Positions 1-7,121 of a DNA stretch of 27,961 nt are shown here, in pieces. The notes under the pieces were generated by a model. That model did not search any database and was not told where the DNA came from. It saw only the letters and a list, made by a program, of their open reading frames with translations. Numbering within the stretch: the stretch's first letter is position 1; every line of letters starts with the position of its first letter. A program made the position numbers and the translations under genes. The DNA comes from an uncultured Acidimicrobiaceae bacterium (GTDB lineage Bacteria > Actinomycetota > Acidimicrobiia > Acidimicrobiales > Ilumatobacteraceae): NCBI GenBank assembly GCA_903919215.1, contig CAIXHI010000213.1, positions 1-27,961 of the forward strand, given 5' to 3'.

Positions 1-1358
1 CCCGACCGGCGGCGCTTCCAGTACATGACGAAGGCGCTGATGATCGACCAGATCGCGAGGACGCACATCAGCGTCATCAGGATGCGCGTGACGATTCCCC
101 ACTGTGTGCCCATGTGCCAACTGACCATTGTGTCCAGCGCGTAGCTGACCGAGCCGAGACCGTAGGCATCGAGTTCCGAGAGGTGGGTGCCCGTGAACTG
201 GTCGAGGTACACGTTGCGCGCCTCGCCGGTCTTGCGCGGCCACGAGTTCGACAGGGTGAAGGCGCCGTAGATCGGGTTGTTCGCATCGTCGAGTGCACTG
301 TTGTCAGGGAAGTACACCGAGTACCCCGGCTTCATACCCTCCTTCGTGCCGATAGCGACGAGGCTGTCGAGGCTGACGGGAGCCGGCAGCGAACCGTCCG
401 TCACCGTCGCATAACTTGCCGGGATCGGTTGATCGCCGGTGTTCCATGTGATGTGGTTGCCGAGACGGTCGAGGTCGCCGCGTGTGCCGAGCGCGCTGGC
501 GGGAGCGTCGGTCCAGACATTCGGGCTGATCTCGTTGGCGAGTGATGTGAAGTTCGCACTCCAATAGGTGCTCCACGCCATACCGCTGACGAGCGTGACC
601 AGCATGATCGACGCCAGCACGACACCGGGCACGGCGTGCAGGTCACGCCAGCGGGCGCGACCTTTCTTGCCGAGGCGGATGCGGAACAGGCCGCGACCGT
701 TCTTGTCGCGGCTCGTTGCAGCAGCGCGGCGGCGCGGCCACCAGAGGTAGATGCCGGTGATGGCGAGCACCATCGTCCACACGCCGAAGCATTCGAGGAT
801 CAGGTCGCCGATCACGTAGTCGCGCATCACCGGGCCGTCGTCCCACAGCGCCGACACCGTGGGCAGCGACACCATCCGCTCGTTGTTGTTGAGGAACCCG
901 TGTAGTCGGTTCGCCAGGCCGACGATGCCCCGGCCCGGGTCGTTGGCACCCAACACCTTCGCCGTGTAGGGGTCGACATACGCCTGATGGCCGTTGTCGA
1001 AGCCGAAGATCGTCGAGTGCTCACCGTCGACCGGCAAGGTCATCGCGACCACGGTGTGTTCCGGGTATGCAGCCTCGACGGCCTGTTCCTGCAGGTCGAA
1101 CGACACCCACTCACCGCTGTCGGCGACGGTGCGCACGTTCGACTCGGTCGTGTCGTGGATCGTCTGCGTGTACAGGATCACCAGACCGGTGAGCGCCATC
1201 AGGATGATGAACGGCATGGAGAACATGCCTGCGTAGAAGTGCACTCGCCACAGGCTGCGCCAACGTCGACTGGCCGTCTCTGCGGTCGACGCTGCGGTCG
1301 GCTCGGCCGTCGGCTCGGCCGTGAGTTCGGTTCCGGAGGATTGCTCGATGTCGGTCAC
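1..1358 (-). CDS. PepSY-associated transmembrane protein (C-terminus cut by window edge)
   Basis: Reading the minus strand from a GTG at 1358 gives an open frame of 452 codons that runs off the window. After an Ala/Thr/Glu-rich N-terminus (about residues 1-30) comes a first membrane helix at about 43-63, preceded by the WRVHFYAG stretch typical of PepSY_TM proteins. A periplasmic domain, a second helix leading into IYLWWPRRR, a third helix after DLHAVPGV and a last helix ending in FVMYWKRRR follow. Histidines sit beside the helices (VHFYAG, RLHGF, DLHAV, SWHMG), as in this family. Members are inner-membrane proteins often linked to iron or siderophore uptake and thought to move electrons, but nothing nearby proves an iron role. 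It diverges from the acyl-CoA ligase, and its start abuts the left arm of the palindrome. The start is uncertain because no clear ribosome site or -10 box precedes it. Confidence 0.85.
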   Translation of the reverse strand, partial: MTDIEQSSGTELTAEPTAEPTAASTAETASRRWRSLWRVHFYAGMFSMPFIILMALTGLVILYTQTIHDTTESNVRTVADSGEWVSFDLQEQAVEAAYPEHTVVAMTLPVDGEHSTIFGFDNGHQAYVDPYTAKVLGANDPGRGIVGLANRLHGFLNNNERMVSLPTVSALWDDGPVMRDYVIGDLILECFGVWTMVLAITGIYLWWPRRRAAATSRDKNGRGLFRIRLGKKGRARWRDLHAVPGVVLASIMLVTLVSGMAWSTYWSANFTSLANEISPNVWTDAPASALGTRGDLDRLGNHITWNTGDQPIPASYATVTDGSLPAPVSLDSLVAIGTKEGMKPGYSVYFPDNSALDDANNPIYGAFTLSNSWPRKTGEARNVYLDQFTGTHLSELDAYGLGSVSYALDTMVSWHMGTQWGIVTRILMTLMCVLAIWSIISAFVMYWKRRRS

Positions 1359-1360
1359 GA

Positions 1361-1483
1361 AGCACAGGTCGACCGATCCGCGCCGAAAGTTCCCACTCCG
1401 TTTGAAGGCGTAACCGCACCCTGTGCGGTTACGCCTTCAAACGCAGGGGAGGGGGGCGGGCGCCGGGTCGGTCGACCTGTGCT
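1361..1483. repeat. Nested inverted repeat (large cruciform/hairpin) between divergent genes
   Basis: Two perfect inverted repeats are nested. The inner arms are 1399-1419 and 1423-1443: 21 bp, no mismatch, 3-base loop CCT. The outer arms are 1361-1376 and 1468-1483: 16 bp, no mismatch, with about eight further pairs inward if a wobble and a one-base bulge are allowed. Between inner and outer arms lie about 15 unpaired bases on each side, different on the two sides. In effect each half is a copy of the other, pointing at the two divergent genes. There is no T-tract and it lies upstream of both genes, so a terminator is unlikely. Confidence 0.9.
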
Positions 1484-1491
1484 GCGAGTTC

Positions 1492-1497
1492 TATGGT
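1492..1497 (+). promoter_or_regulatory. Candidate -10 box (TATGGT), leaderless start for the acyl-CoA ligase
   Basis: TATGGT fits the actinobacterial TAnnnT -10 pattern and ends exactly six bases before the ATG at 1504, so transcription would begin at or next to the start codon. No ribosome-binding site precedes the ATG. No good -35 is visible; the right arm of the palindrome occupies that place, which would suit a regulator-dependent promoter. Confidence 0.45.
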
Positions 1498-1503
1498 GGC
1501 GGC

Positions 1504-3060
1504 ATGAAGGAACTCATCTATCACCGCCTCTTGCTGCCGGCCGTCGAACGCAACGCCGATCGGCCGTGCGCGACGAATACCTCCACGGGTGCCACCGACA
1601 CGTACGCGCAGCACCTCGACAAGGTCGGTCGCCTGATCGCCGGTCTGCGCGGGCTGGGGGTCGGACGCGGCGATCGCTTCGCGGTGATGACGCTGAACTC
1701 GCCCGAGTACCTGCAGATGTACCACGCCGCGTTCCTGGGCGGCGGTGTGATCAACCCGCTCAACCTGCGCTTCGCCCCCAAGGAGCTTGCCTACGTGCTG
1801 CGCGACTCGGGTACGAAGGTCTGTTTCGTGGACGGCATCTTCGCTCCACTGATCGACGCGGTGAAGGAGGAGGCCGGCCTCGAACACATCGTGCTCGTCG
1901 GCCCCGGCGACGTGCCGCACACGATCACCTACGACGAGTTGATCGGCAACCAGACGTGCGTCATCCCCGATGAGGGCGAGGAGACCGACCCGGTGGTGTT
2001 GATGTACACCGGCGGTACTACCGGCCTGCCCAAGGGTGTGCTGCTCGATCAGCGCGCCGAGATCCTCAACGCCTACCACGTGATGATGACTCTGCAGTTC
2101 GGCCGCGACTCGGTGAACATGATGCAGACCCCGATGTTCCACGCGGCGTCGATGTTCAGCGTGCTCGGTGGTCCGGCGAAAGGCGCGCACAGTGTGATCG
2201 TGCCCATGTTCGAGCCGAAGGCCGTGATGACGGCCGTGCGGCAGTACCGCCCCACGCTCACGGTGATGGTGCCGACGATGATCGGTATGGTGCTCGCGCA
2301 TCCCGACTTCACGCCGGACGGTCTGCGCTTCGACGACCTGGTGTACGGAGCGTCGCCGATGCCGCAGGCGCTGCTGGAGAAACTGCTGCCGATCTACCCC
2401 GAGACGAACATGTGGCAGGGCTACGGCATGACCGAAAGCTCGAGCGTGCTGTGTCTGCTGGGCCCCGATGAACATCGTGCGGGTACGAAGTACCTGCGCG
2501 CGGCCGGTATGCCGATGCCAGGTGTGGTGTTGTCGATCCAGGACGAGGAGGGCAACGGCTTGCCGACGGGTCAGGCCGGTGAGGTGTGCGCCCGCTCGGG
2601 CAACTTCATGATCGAGTACTGGAAGAAGCCTGAGGCCACGGCCGAGGCATTCCGCGACGGCTGGTACCACACCGGCGACGCCGGGTACCTCGACAGCGAT
2701 GGCTACCTGTTCCTCGTCGATCGCGTGAAGGACATGATCGTCACGGGCGGCGAGAACGTGTACTCGACCGAGGTGGAGAACGCGATCGCCAGTCATCCGG
2801 CCGTGCTGCAAGTGGCCGTCATCGGCATCCCCAGCGAGCAGTGGGGCGAGGCCGTGCACGCCATCGTGGTGCTGCGCGATGGCGCGACCGCGACAGCCGA
2901 AGAACTGATCGCGCACTCGCGCGACTCCATCGCCGGATACAAACTGCCCAAGAGCGTGTCGTTCCGCACCGAACCGCTGCCGCTCTCGGGCGCGATGAAG
3001 GTGCTGAAGAAAGATCTCCGTGCCCCGTTCTGGGAAGGCCACACGCGCAAGGTCAACTGA
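1504..3060 (+). CDS. AMP-dependent acyl-CoA synthetase (long-chain/aromatic acid-CoA ligase family)
   Basis: A 518-residue member of the ANL superfamily, the usual length for an acyl-CoA ligase. It should activate a carboxylic acid with ATP to an acyl-adenylate and then transfer it to CoA, in the cytoplasm. The phosphate-binding loop YTGGTTGLPKG is at 168-178, QGYGMTES near the middle, GWYHTGDAGYLD at about 386-397 (ribose-binding Asp392), the hinge DRVKDMIVTGGENVYSTEVE just after it, and the adenylation lysine probably Lys499 in AMKVLKKDLR. The usual Gly before that lysine is Met here. The ATG at 1504 is preferred over an in-frame GTG at 1423, which would add a low-complexity tail read from the palindrome. 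The substrate cannot be read from sequence; steroid, fatty or aromatic acids are all possible. Confidence 0.93.
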   Translation: MKELIYHRLLLPAVERNADRPCATNTSTGATDTYAQHLDKVGRLIAGLRGLGVGRGDRFAVMTLNSPEYLQMYHAAFLGGGVINPLNLRFAPKELAYVLRDSGTKVCFVDGIFAPLIDAVKEEAGLEHIVLVGPGDVPHTITYDELIGNQTCVIPDEGEETDPVVLMYTGGTTGLPKGVLLDQRAEILNAYHVMMTLQFGRDSVNMMQTPMFHAASMFSVLGGPAKGAHSVIVPMFEPKAVMTAVRQYRPTLTVMVPTMIGMVLAHPDFTPDGLRFDDLVYGASPMPQALLEKLLPIYPETNMWQGYGMTESSSVLCLLGPDEHRAGTKYLRAAGMPMPGVVLSIQDEEGNGLPTGQAGEVCARSGNFMIEYWKKPEATAEAFRDGWYHTGDAGYLDSDGYLFLVDRVKDMIVTGGENVYSTEVENAIASHPAVLQVAVIGIPSEQWGEAVHAIVVLRDGATATAEELIAHSRDSIAGYKLPKSVSFRTEPLPLSGAMKVLKKDLRAPFWEGHTRKVN

Positions 3061-3062
3061 GC

Positions 3063-3068
3063 CATACT
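3063..3068 (+). promoter_or_regulatory. Candidate -10 box (CATACT), leaderless start for the cupin lipoprotein
   Basis: CATACT lies six bases before the ATG at 3075, overlapping the end of the ligase gene. It has the key A2 and T6 of a -10 hexamer. No Shine-Dalgarno sequence is present. The lipoprotein may therefore have its own promoter as well as read-through from the ligase. Confidence 0.35.
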
Positions 3069-3074
3069 CGTCCG

Positions 3075-3578
3075 ATGTTGACGAAGCACCTCCGCCATAG
3101 CATCCGCCCGCTCACCCTTGCCGCTGGTCTCGCGCTGGGCGGAGTGCTGCTGTCCGCATGTGGCGATGCGCCAGTTGCCTCCACTGATTCCGCCCCGGCG
3201 AGTGCTGCGGTCACACGCGTTCTCTTCGGCCAGTCCGACCCGTCGAATGCGCCGGGTGAGACGTTGTACCTCCAGCAGATCGCGATTCCTGGCGGCGTGG
3301 CCTTGCCGACCCACTTCCATGAGGGTACGCAGATCGCCACGATCCAGGCCGGTGTGCTCACGTACCACGTCGTCGAGAACACGGTCACTGTCAATCGTGC
3401 TGACGGCACGAGTGAGCAGGTGTCGGCTCCGGCGGTTGTTGAACTCAAGGTCGGCGATGGTGTGGTGGAGACCAGCGACATGGTGCACTGGGCAGAGAAC
3501 AAGGGCACCCAGCCCGTCCAGATCCTGCTCGCCACGCTGTTGACGAAGGGTGCGCCGCTCTCCACCAAGGTGGGCTGA
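3075..3578 (+). CDS. Cupin-domain lipoprotein
   Basis: A 167-residue protein with a classic lipoprotein signal: basic start (Lys4, Arg7, Arg11), hydrophobic core 13-26 and lipobox LSAC with Cys29 as the lipidated residue, so it is probably anchored on the outer face of the membrane. The rest (about 45-160) is one small cupin barrel. Motif 1 is PTHFHEGTQ with His80 and His82, followed by IQAG at the turn; motif 2 holds His138. These could bind one metal, but an enzymatic role is not evident; sensing or binding a small molecule is as likely. It starts 14 bases after the ligase stop. An ATG at 3075 is chosen because it alone gives an intact signal peptide; the frame stays open upstream inside the ligase gene. 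Confidence 0.85.
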   Translation: MLTKHLRHSIRPLTLAAGLALGGVLLSACGDAPVASTDSAPASAAVTRVLFGQSDPSNAPGETLYLQQIAIPGGVALPTHFHEGTQIATIQAGVLTYHVVENTVTVNRADGTSEQVSAPAVVELKVGDGVVETSDMVHWAENKGTQPVQILLATLLTKGAPLSTKVG

Positions 3579-3583
3579 GGCAC

Positions 3584-4474
3584 ATGGGCACCAACCTCGC
3601 CGGACCCGATGGGGGAGCAGCCGCGGACCTCGTCATCGAGCCGATGCGGCGCGACGAGATCGCCGTGCTGGGACAGTGGGCGGCCGCCGAAGGGTGGAAC
3701 CCAGGGCACAACGACATCGAGATCGCCTGGGACATCGACCCGGATGCCTTCATCGCTCTCCGTCAGGGCGACCGACTGATCGGCGGCGGCACGATCATCT
3801 CCTACGCGGGGCTGCACGGATTCATGGGGTTGTTCATCGTGCACACCGACTTCCGTGGTGGTGGCCTGGGCACGCAGTTGTGGCACCGTCGCCGCGACCT
3901 GCTGCTGAAGCGTCTGCAGCCCGGCGCGTCGATCGGTATGGACGGGGTGTTCGCAATGGTGCCGTTCTACGAACGTGGCGGGTTCACGCTTGCGTACCGC
4001 GACCTGCGGTACGAGGGCGTCGCTCATGGTGTGGCCGATCCGGAGGTCGTGCCGCTGAGCGATGTGCCGTTCGCGCAACTCGACAGCTTCGACCGTCGGC
4101 ATGTGGCGGCGCCCCGGTCGGCGTTCCTGCAACGGTGGGTCGAGCAGCAGGGCGCCCACACCGCGGCGCTGACCGGCCCCGATGGCGCACTGATCGGCTA
4201 CGGCGTCGCCCGACCGTGTGTACGCGGCTACAAGATCGGGCCGTTGTTCGCCGACACAGAGCAGGTGGCCGAACGACTACTGGACACGTTGTGCGCTCAC
4301 ATCGCCGGTGAGTTCGTGCAAGTTGATGTGCCCGAGGTGAACCGCTCCGGTGTCGCGATGGCGCAACGGCGAGGGCTCACGGAATCGTTCGGCTGCGCCC
4401 GCATGTACCTCGGAACAGACCCAGGACTACCCACCGATCGCATCTTCGGCGTGACCTCCTTCGAGTTCGGATGA
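3584..4474 (+). CDS. GNAT-family N-acetyltransferase (two-domain, YitH-like)
   Basis: 296 residues. The N-terminal half is a GNAT fold whose acetyl-CoA loop is FRGGGLGTQLW (about 90-100), followed by the β5/α4 region with FYERGGF. The C-terminal half ends in a block (NRSGVAMAQRRGLTESFGCARMY) like the second domain of YitH-type acetyltransferases. The acceptor is unknown. It starts five bases after the lipoprotein stop, and its TGA overlaps the ATG of the kinase by four bases (ATGA), so it is translationally coupled to the four-carbon acid kinase and PdxA2. A role in that sugar-acid pathway is possible but is inferred from position only. Confidence 0.88.
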   Translation: MGTNLAGPDGGAAADLVIEPMRRDEIAVLGQWAAAEGWNPGHNDIEIAWDIDPDAFIALRQGDRLIGGGTIISYAGLHGFMGLFIVHTDFRGGGLGTQLWHRRRDLLLKRLQPGASIGMDGVFAMVPFYERGGFTLAYRDLRYEGVAHGVADPEVVPLSDVPFAQLDSFDRRHVAAPRSAFLQRWVEQQGAHTAALTGPDGALIGYGVARPCVRGYKIGPLFADTEQVAERLLDTLCAHIAGEFVQVDVPEVNRSGVAMAQRRGLTESFGCARMYLGTDPGLPTDRIFGVTSFEFG

Positions 4475-5487
4475 GCGCGTCTCGGTGGTCGGTGGCGGCG
4501 GACGACCGCACGGGAGCGTTCGAGGTCGCGGCTTTGATCGCCCTCGTACTCGGTGACGGCCCGGTGCTGGTGACGGTTGGGCAGCCTGCCCCAGAGAGTG
4601 GTGTGGTCGACCTGGCCTCACGTGGGCTCGAGGCAGCAGATGCCCGGTTGATTGCAGCGAGCATCGAGGTTCCCAACGGCTGGGCCGGCCACAAGATGGA
4701 CTCCACGCTGCGCGGCAACTGGGCTGTGGAGGCGCGAGCGCGCCGACAGGCGGGCAACCGTCGCGTGGTCGTCCTGCCCGGCTGGCCCGATCTGGGTCGC
4801 ACCTGCGTGCGCGGTGTGGTGCGCTTGTTCGACGAGCAGGTGGGCGATATGCGTCAGCACATGCCCGAGGCGTCATTCGTGCCGCATGCTGCTGGCCTCG
4901 CGGCATGGGTGCGCACCGGTGGCGGCCTTGCCGTGTGTGATGTACCCGACACCGAGACGATGTACGCGATGGCCGCGACCCTGGCCGATGTCGACCCTGC
5001 AGAGTTGTTGGTGGTCGGCCCGGCTGGGCCGTTGGCGGCGGTGTTCGCCGCGCACGTCGGGCGACCGATGATGCCGTCGGCATCGCGTCCTGAGGTCGGT
5101 GAGCGGGTGCTGGTGGTCTGTGGCAGCGCGAACAGGACCTCGCGCCGTCAGATCGAACGCCTGCGGATGAGCCGGCCGGATGTGGAGGTGCTCGCCGTCC
5201 CAGCACTGGCGGACGAGGCCGAGCTCAGCCCATGGCCCGCTCGCGAACTGGCCGAGCGTGCCCGCCTCCGCCTTGGCGAACTGCAGTCGTCGGCACTCGT
5301 GATCATCGGCGGCGACACAGCCGCGGCGGTACTGGGTGACGCACCGCGGAGGGTGGGCGGGATGATGGGGCCAGGGATGCCATGGAGCCTGGACGAGCAC
5401 GGTGGCGGCCCGTTGGTGATCACCAAGGCCGGCGGTTTCGGCGGGCTGAATGCGCTCATCGACCTGTTCGGCGCGCAGACTGTCTGA
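4471..5487 (+). CDS. Four-carbon acid sugar kinase family protein (DUF1537/DtnK-like)
   Basis: Expected to phosphorylate the C4 hydroxyl of D-threonate, D-erythronate or a similar four-carbon acid. The N-terminal substrate domain opens with ADDRTGA (residues 10-16) and carries KMDSTLRGN (75-83). The C-terminal nucleotide domain carries GGDTAAAVLG (280-289) and a final PLVITKAGGFG block. All these are hallmarks of the family. At 338 residues it is clearly shorter than the usual 400-430, yet the motifs are in order and the frame is unbroken, so it looks like a compact version and not a fragment. It overlaps the GNAT gene by 4 bp and ends one base before the pdxA2-like ATG. Kinase plus PdxA2 is the known module for threonate/erythronate breakdown to DHAP. 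Confidence 0.88.
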   Translation: MSASRWSVAADDRTGAFEVAALIALVLGDGPVLVTVGQPAPESGVVDLASRGLEAADARLIAASIEVPNGWAGHKMDSTLRGNWAVEARARRQAGNRRVVVLPGWPDLGRTCVRGVVRLFDEQVGDMRQHMPEASFVPHAAGLAAWVRTGGGLAVCDVPDTETMYAMAATLADVDPAELLVVGPAGPLAAVFAAHVGRPMMPSASRPEVGERVLVVCGSANRTSRRQIERLRMSRPDVEVLAVPALADEAELSPWPARELAERARLRLGELQSSALVIIGGDTAAAVLGDAPRRVGGMMGPGMPWSLDEHGGGPLVITKAGGFGGLNALIDLFGAQTV

Positions 5488-5488
5488 C

Positions 5489-6433
5489 ATGAATGCACCT
5501 CTGGCTATCACGATGGGTGACGCCTCGGGCGTCGGCCCGGAAATCCTGCTGCGGACGTTCTGTGAAGGTGGACTCGGCGACGATGTGATCGTCTACGGCG
5601 ACGCAGCCATCCTGCACCACGGTGCGCGCATGCTCGGCCTGAACGTCGACTGGGATCAGCTCCCGATCGTCGACCTCGGCCTACTGGCAGCGACCGATCA
5701 TCGGCCGGGGCGGATCGACGAAGCAACCGGCGCTGCCGCGCGTGCTTACGTGGAGCGAGCCACGCTTGATGCACTGGCGGGCAAGGTGGCCGGGTTGGTC
5801 ACGATGCCGATGAACAAAGAGGCCACGCAGCTCAGCGACCCCACGTTCGTCGGGCACACCGAGTTCGTCGCCCAGATCTGCGGTGTCGAGAAGGTGACGA
5901 TGATGCTGACCAACGGGCCGCTCGCCGTCACTCACGTCAGCACCCACGTCTCGCTCGCCGAGGCGATCAACAGGGTGCGCGCTGATCGGGTCCTCGACGT
6001 TGTACACCTCACGGTCGACACGCTGCGCCGCTTCATGCCCGGACCGCGTATCGCGGTGTGTGGGCTGAACCCGCATGCGGGCGAGAACGGTATGTTCGGC
6101 ACCGAAGAGGCCGAGCACATCGTGCCCGCGATCGAGGCTGCCGTCGCCGAGGGCATCGACTGCACCGGCCCGCATCCGGCCGACACCGTGTTCTACCAAG
6201 CGTTACATCGCGGTCGCTTCGACGCCATCGTGTGCATGTACCACGACCAGGGTCATGGGCCGATGAAGTTGATCGCGTTCGACACGGGCGTCAACGTCAC
6301 ACTCGGTCTGCCGATCGTGCGCACGTCTGTCGACCACGGCACGGCGTACGACATCGCCTGGACCGGTCGGGCGTTCACCGACTCGCTGCACCACGCACTG
6401 GCCTACGCCCGCAAACTCGTCGCCAAGGGCTGA
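5489..6433 (+). CDS. pdxA2: PdxA2-type 4-phospho-D-threonate/erythronate dehydrogenase (4-hydroxythreonine-4-phosphate dehydrogenase family)
   Basis: 314 residues of the PdxA family, which oxidises a 4-phosphorylated hydroxy acid with NAD and lets it decarboxylate. The start TMGDASGVGPE (8-18), GHTEF (122-126) and the three metal-binding histidines His153 (STHVSL), His196 (NPHAGENG) and His252 (MYHDQGHG) are all present. The true vitamin B6 enzyme and the catabolic PdxA2 share these residues. The neighbour decides: a DUF1537 kinase one base upstream is the signature of PdxA2, which turns 4-phospho-threonate or -erythronate into DHAP and CO2. The ATG at 5489 sits two bases from the kinase stop, and the family N-terminus begins right there. 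A biosynthetic role cannot be fully excluded because the rest of the genome is not visible. Confidence 0.87.
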   Translation: MNAPLAITMGDASGVGPEILLRTFCEGGLGDDVIVYGDAAILHHGARMLGLNVDWDQLPIVDLGLLAATDHRPGRIDEATGAAARAYVERATLDALAGKVAGLVTMPMNKEATQLSDPTFVGHTEFVAQICGVEKVTMMLTNGPLAVTHVSTHVSLAEAINRVRADRVLDVVHLTVDTLRRFMPGPRIAVCGLNPHAGENGMFGTEEAEHIVPAIEAAVAEGIDCTGPHPADTVFYQALHRGRFDAIVCMYHDQGHGPMKLIAFDTGVNVTLGLPIVRTSVDHGTAYDIAWTGRAFTDSLHHALAYARKLVAKG

Positions 6434-6530
6434 TTCGGGCGGCTGCTGGGAAGCCCCGTTCCCGGTTTCCGGGACTCATCCTTCCCAGAACGGCCGGTGG
6501 GACGGATCCTTCCCAGAAGCCGAAGCCCGA
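6434..6530. repeat. Convergent intergenic gap with TTCCCAG repeats and small hairpins
   Basis: Between the converging pdxA2 and DinB genes lie a 13-bp direct repeat (ATCCTTCCCAGAA at 6478-6490 and 6506-6518) and an inverted partner CTGGGAAG at 6446-6453. Inside this is the hairpin CCCGG-TTT-CCGGG (6461-6473). The outer CTGGGAAG can pair with either CTTCCCAG, enclosing the small hairpin. The position suits a bidirectional terminator, but no T-tract follows. Confidence 0.5.
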
Positions 6531-7109
6531 CTAGGAGGTCATGCCGTTCAGGCCGACGAGGCCGCGGGCCAGTTCGATTTCGCCCATGTGGCGCAGGCCG
6601 TGCTGGTAGATCCAGCACTCGGTGGCATCGAGCAGGGTGATGCCCTGCGGCCCGGCGACGCGGGCGCTGTACGTGCTGGCGATCTGCGGCGGGAACGGGC
6701 GAGTGACGATCACCCGGTCGAGTTCGGCGGCATCGAGTTGTGCCAGCCATTCCTCGGTGCGGGTGAACACGGCGCGCATGTACTCCTGGAACGCCTCGTA
6801 ATCGCCGATGCGTTGGTGGATCATCTCGTCGACCGTGCGGTGTTTGCCGTGGTCGTCGATCGTCATGCCCACGCGGGTCTGCCACTCGGCGTTCCAGATC
6901 GGCAGCGTGCCGGTCATCAACATGAACGACGCGTCGATCATGTTCGTGATGTGGAACAAGCAGAACGCGATCGGCAGCACACCCTCACGCTCGAAGTGGT
7001 TGACATGTTCGATGTCCATGGTGGACACCGCCTGGTGGTAGAGCGAGTGCATCGCCTTCATGCGGCGCTGCAGCGAATCCAGCACCAGGACGTTGCTTGC
7101 ATCGGCCAT
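6531..7109 (-). CDS. DinB-like (DinB/YfiT fold) protein
   Basis: 192 residues, all-helical, with the three histidines that bind the metal in DinB/YfiT proteins: His53 (CLFHIT) in the second helix and His170/His174 (YQHGLRHMGEIE) in the last. These proteins act as thiol transferases or hydrolases, in actinobacteria often using mycothiol. The exact reaction is unknown. It lies 12 bases downstream of the sulfatase on the same strand and has a good ribosome site (GGAAGGA, seven bases from the ATG), so it is the second gene of that operon. Its partnering with a sulfatase suggests detoxification or leaving-group handling, which is inference. Confidence 0.85.
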   Translation of the reverse strand: MADASNVLVLDSLQRRMKAMHSLYHQAVSTMDIEHVNHFEREGVLPIAFCLFHITNMIDASFMLMTGTLPIWNAEWQTRVGMTIDDHGKHRTVDEMIHQRIGDYEAFQEYMRAVFTRTEEWLAQLDAAELDRVIVTRPFPPQIASTYSARVAGPQGITLLDATECWIYQHGLRHMGEIELARGLVGLNGMTS

Positions 7110-7121
7110 GGTGTGTCCTTC

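Noticed and set aside
1399..1443. The 21-bp hairpin as an intrinsic terminator
   Set aside because: It lies upstream of both flanking genes, has no T-tract, and is nested in a larger palindrome.
1429..3042. A long open frame on the minus strand opposite the acyl-CoA ligase
   Set aside because: The frame is rich in His/Arg/Gln and low in normal protein features, and the plus strand encodes a full ligase with all motifs. It is an antisense shadow of high-GC coding DNA.
5489..6433. Vitamin B6 biosynthetic PdxA
   Set aside because: The immediately preceding DUF1537 kinase favours the catabolic PdxA2 role; sequence motifs alone cannot separate the two, so this is a preference and not a proof.
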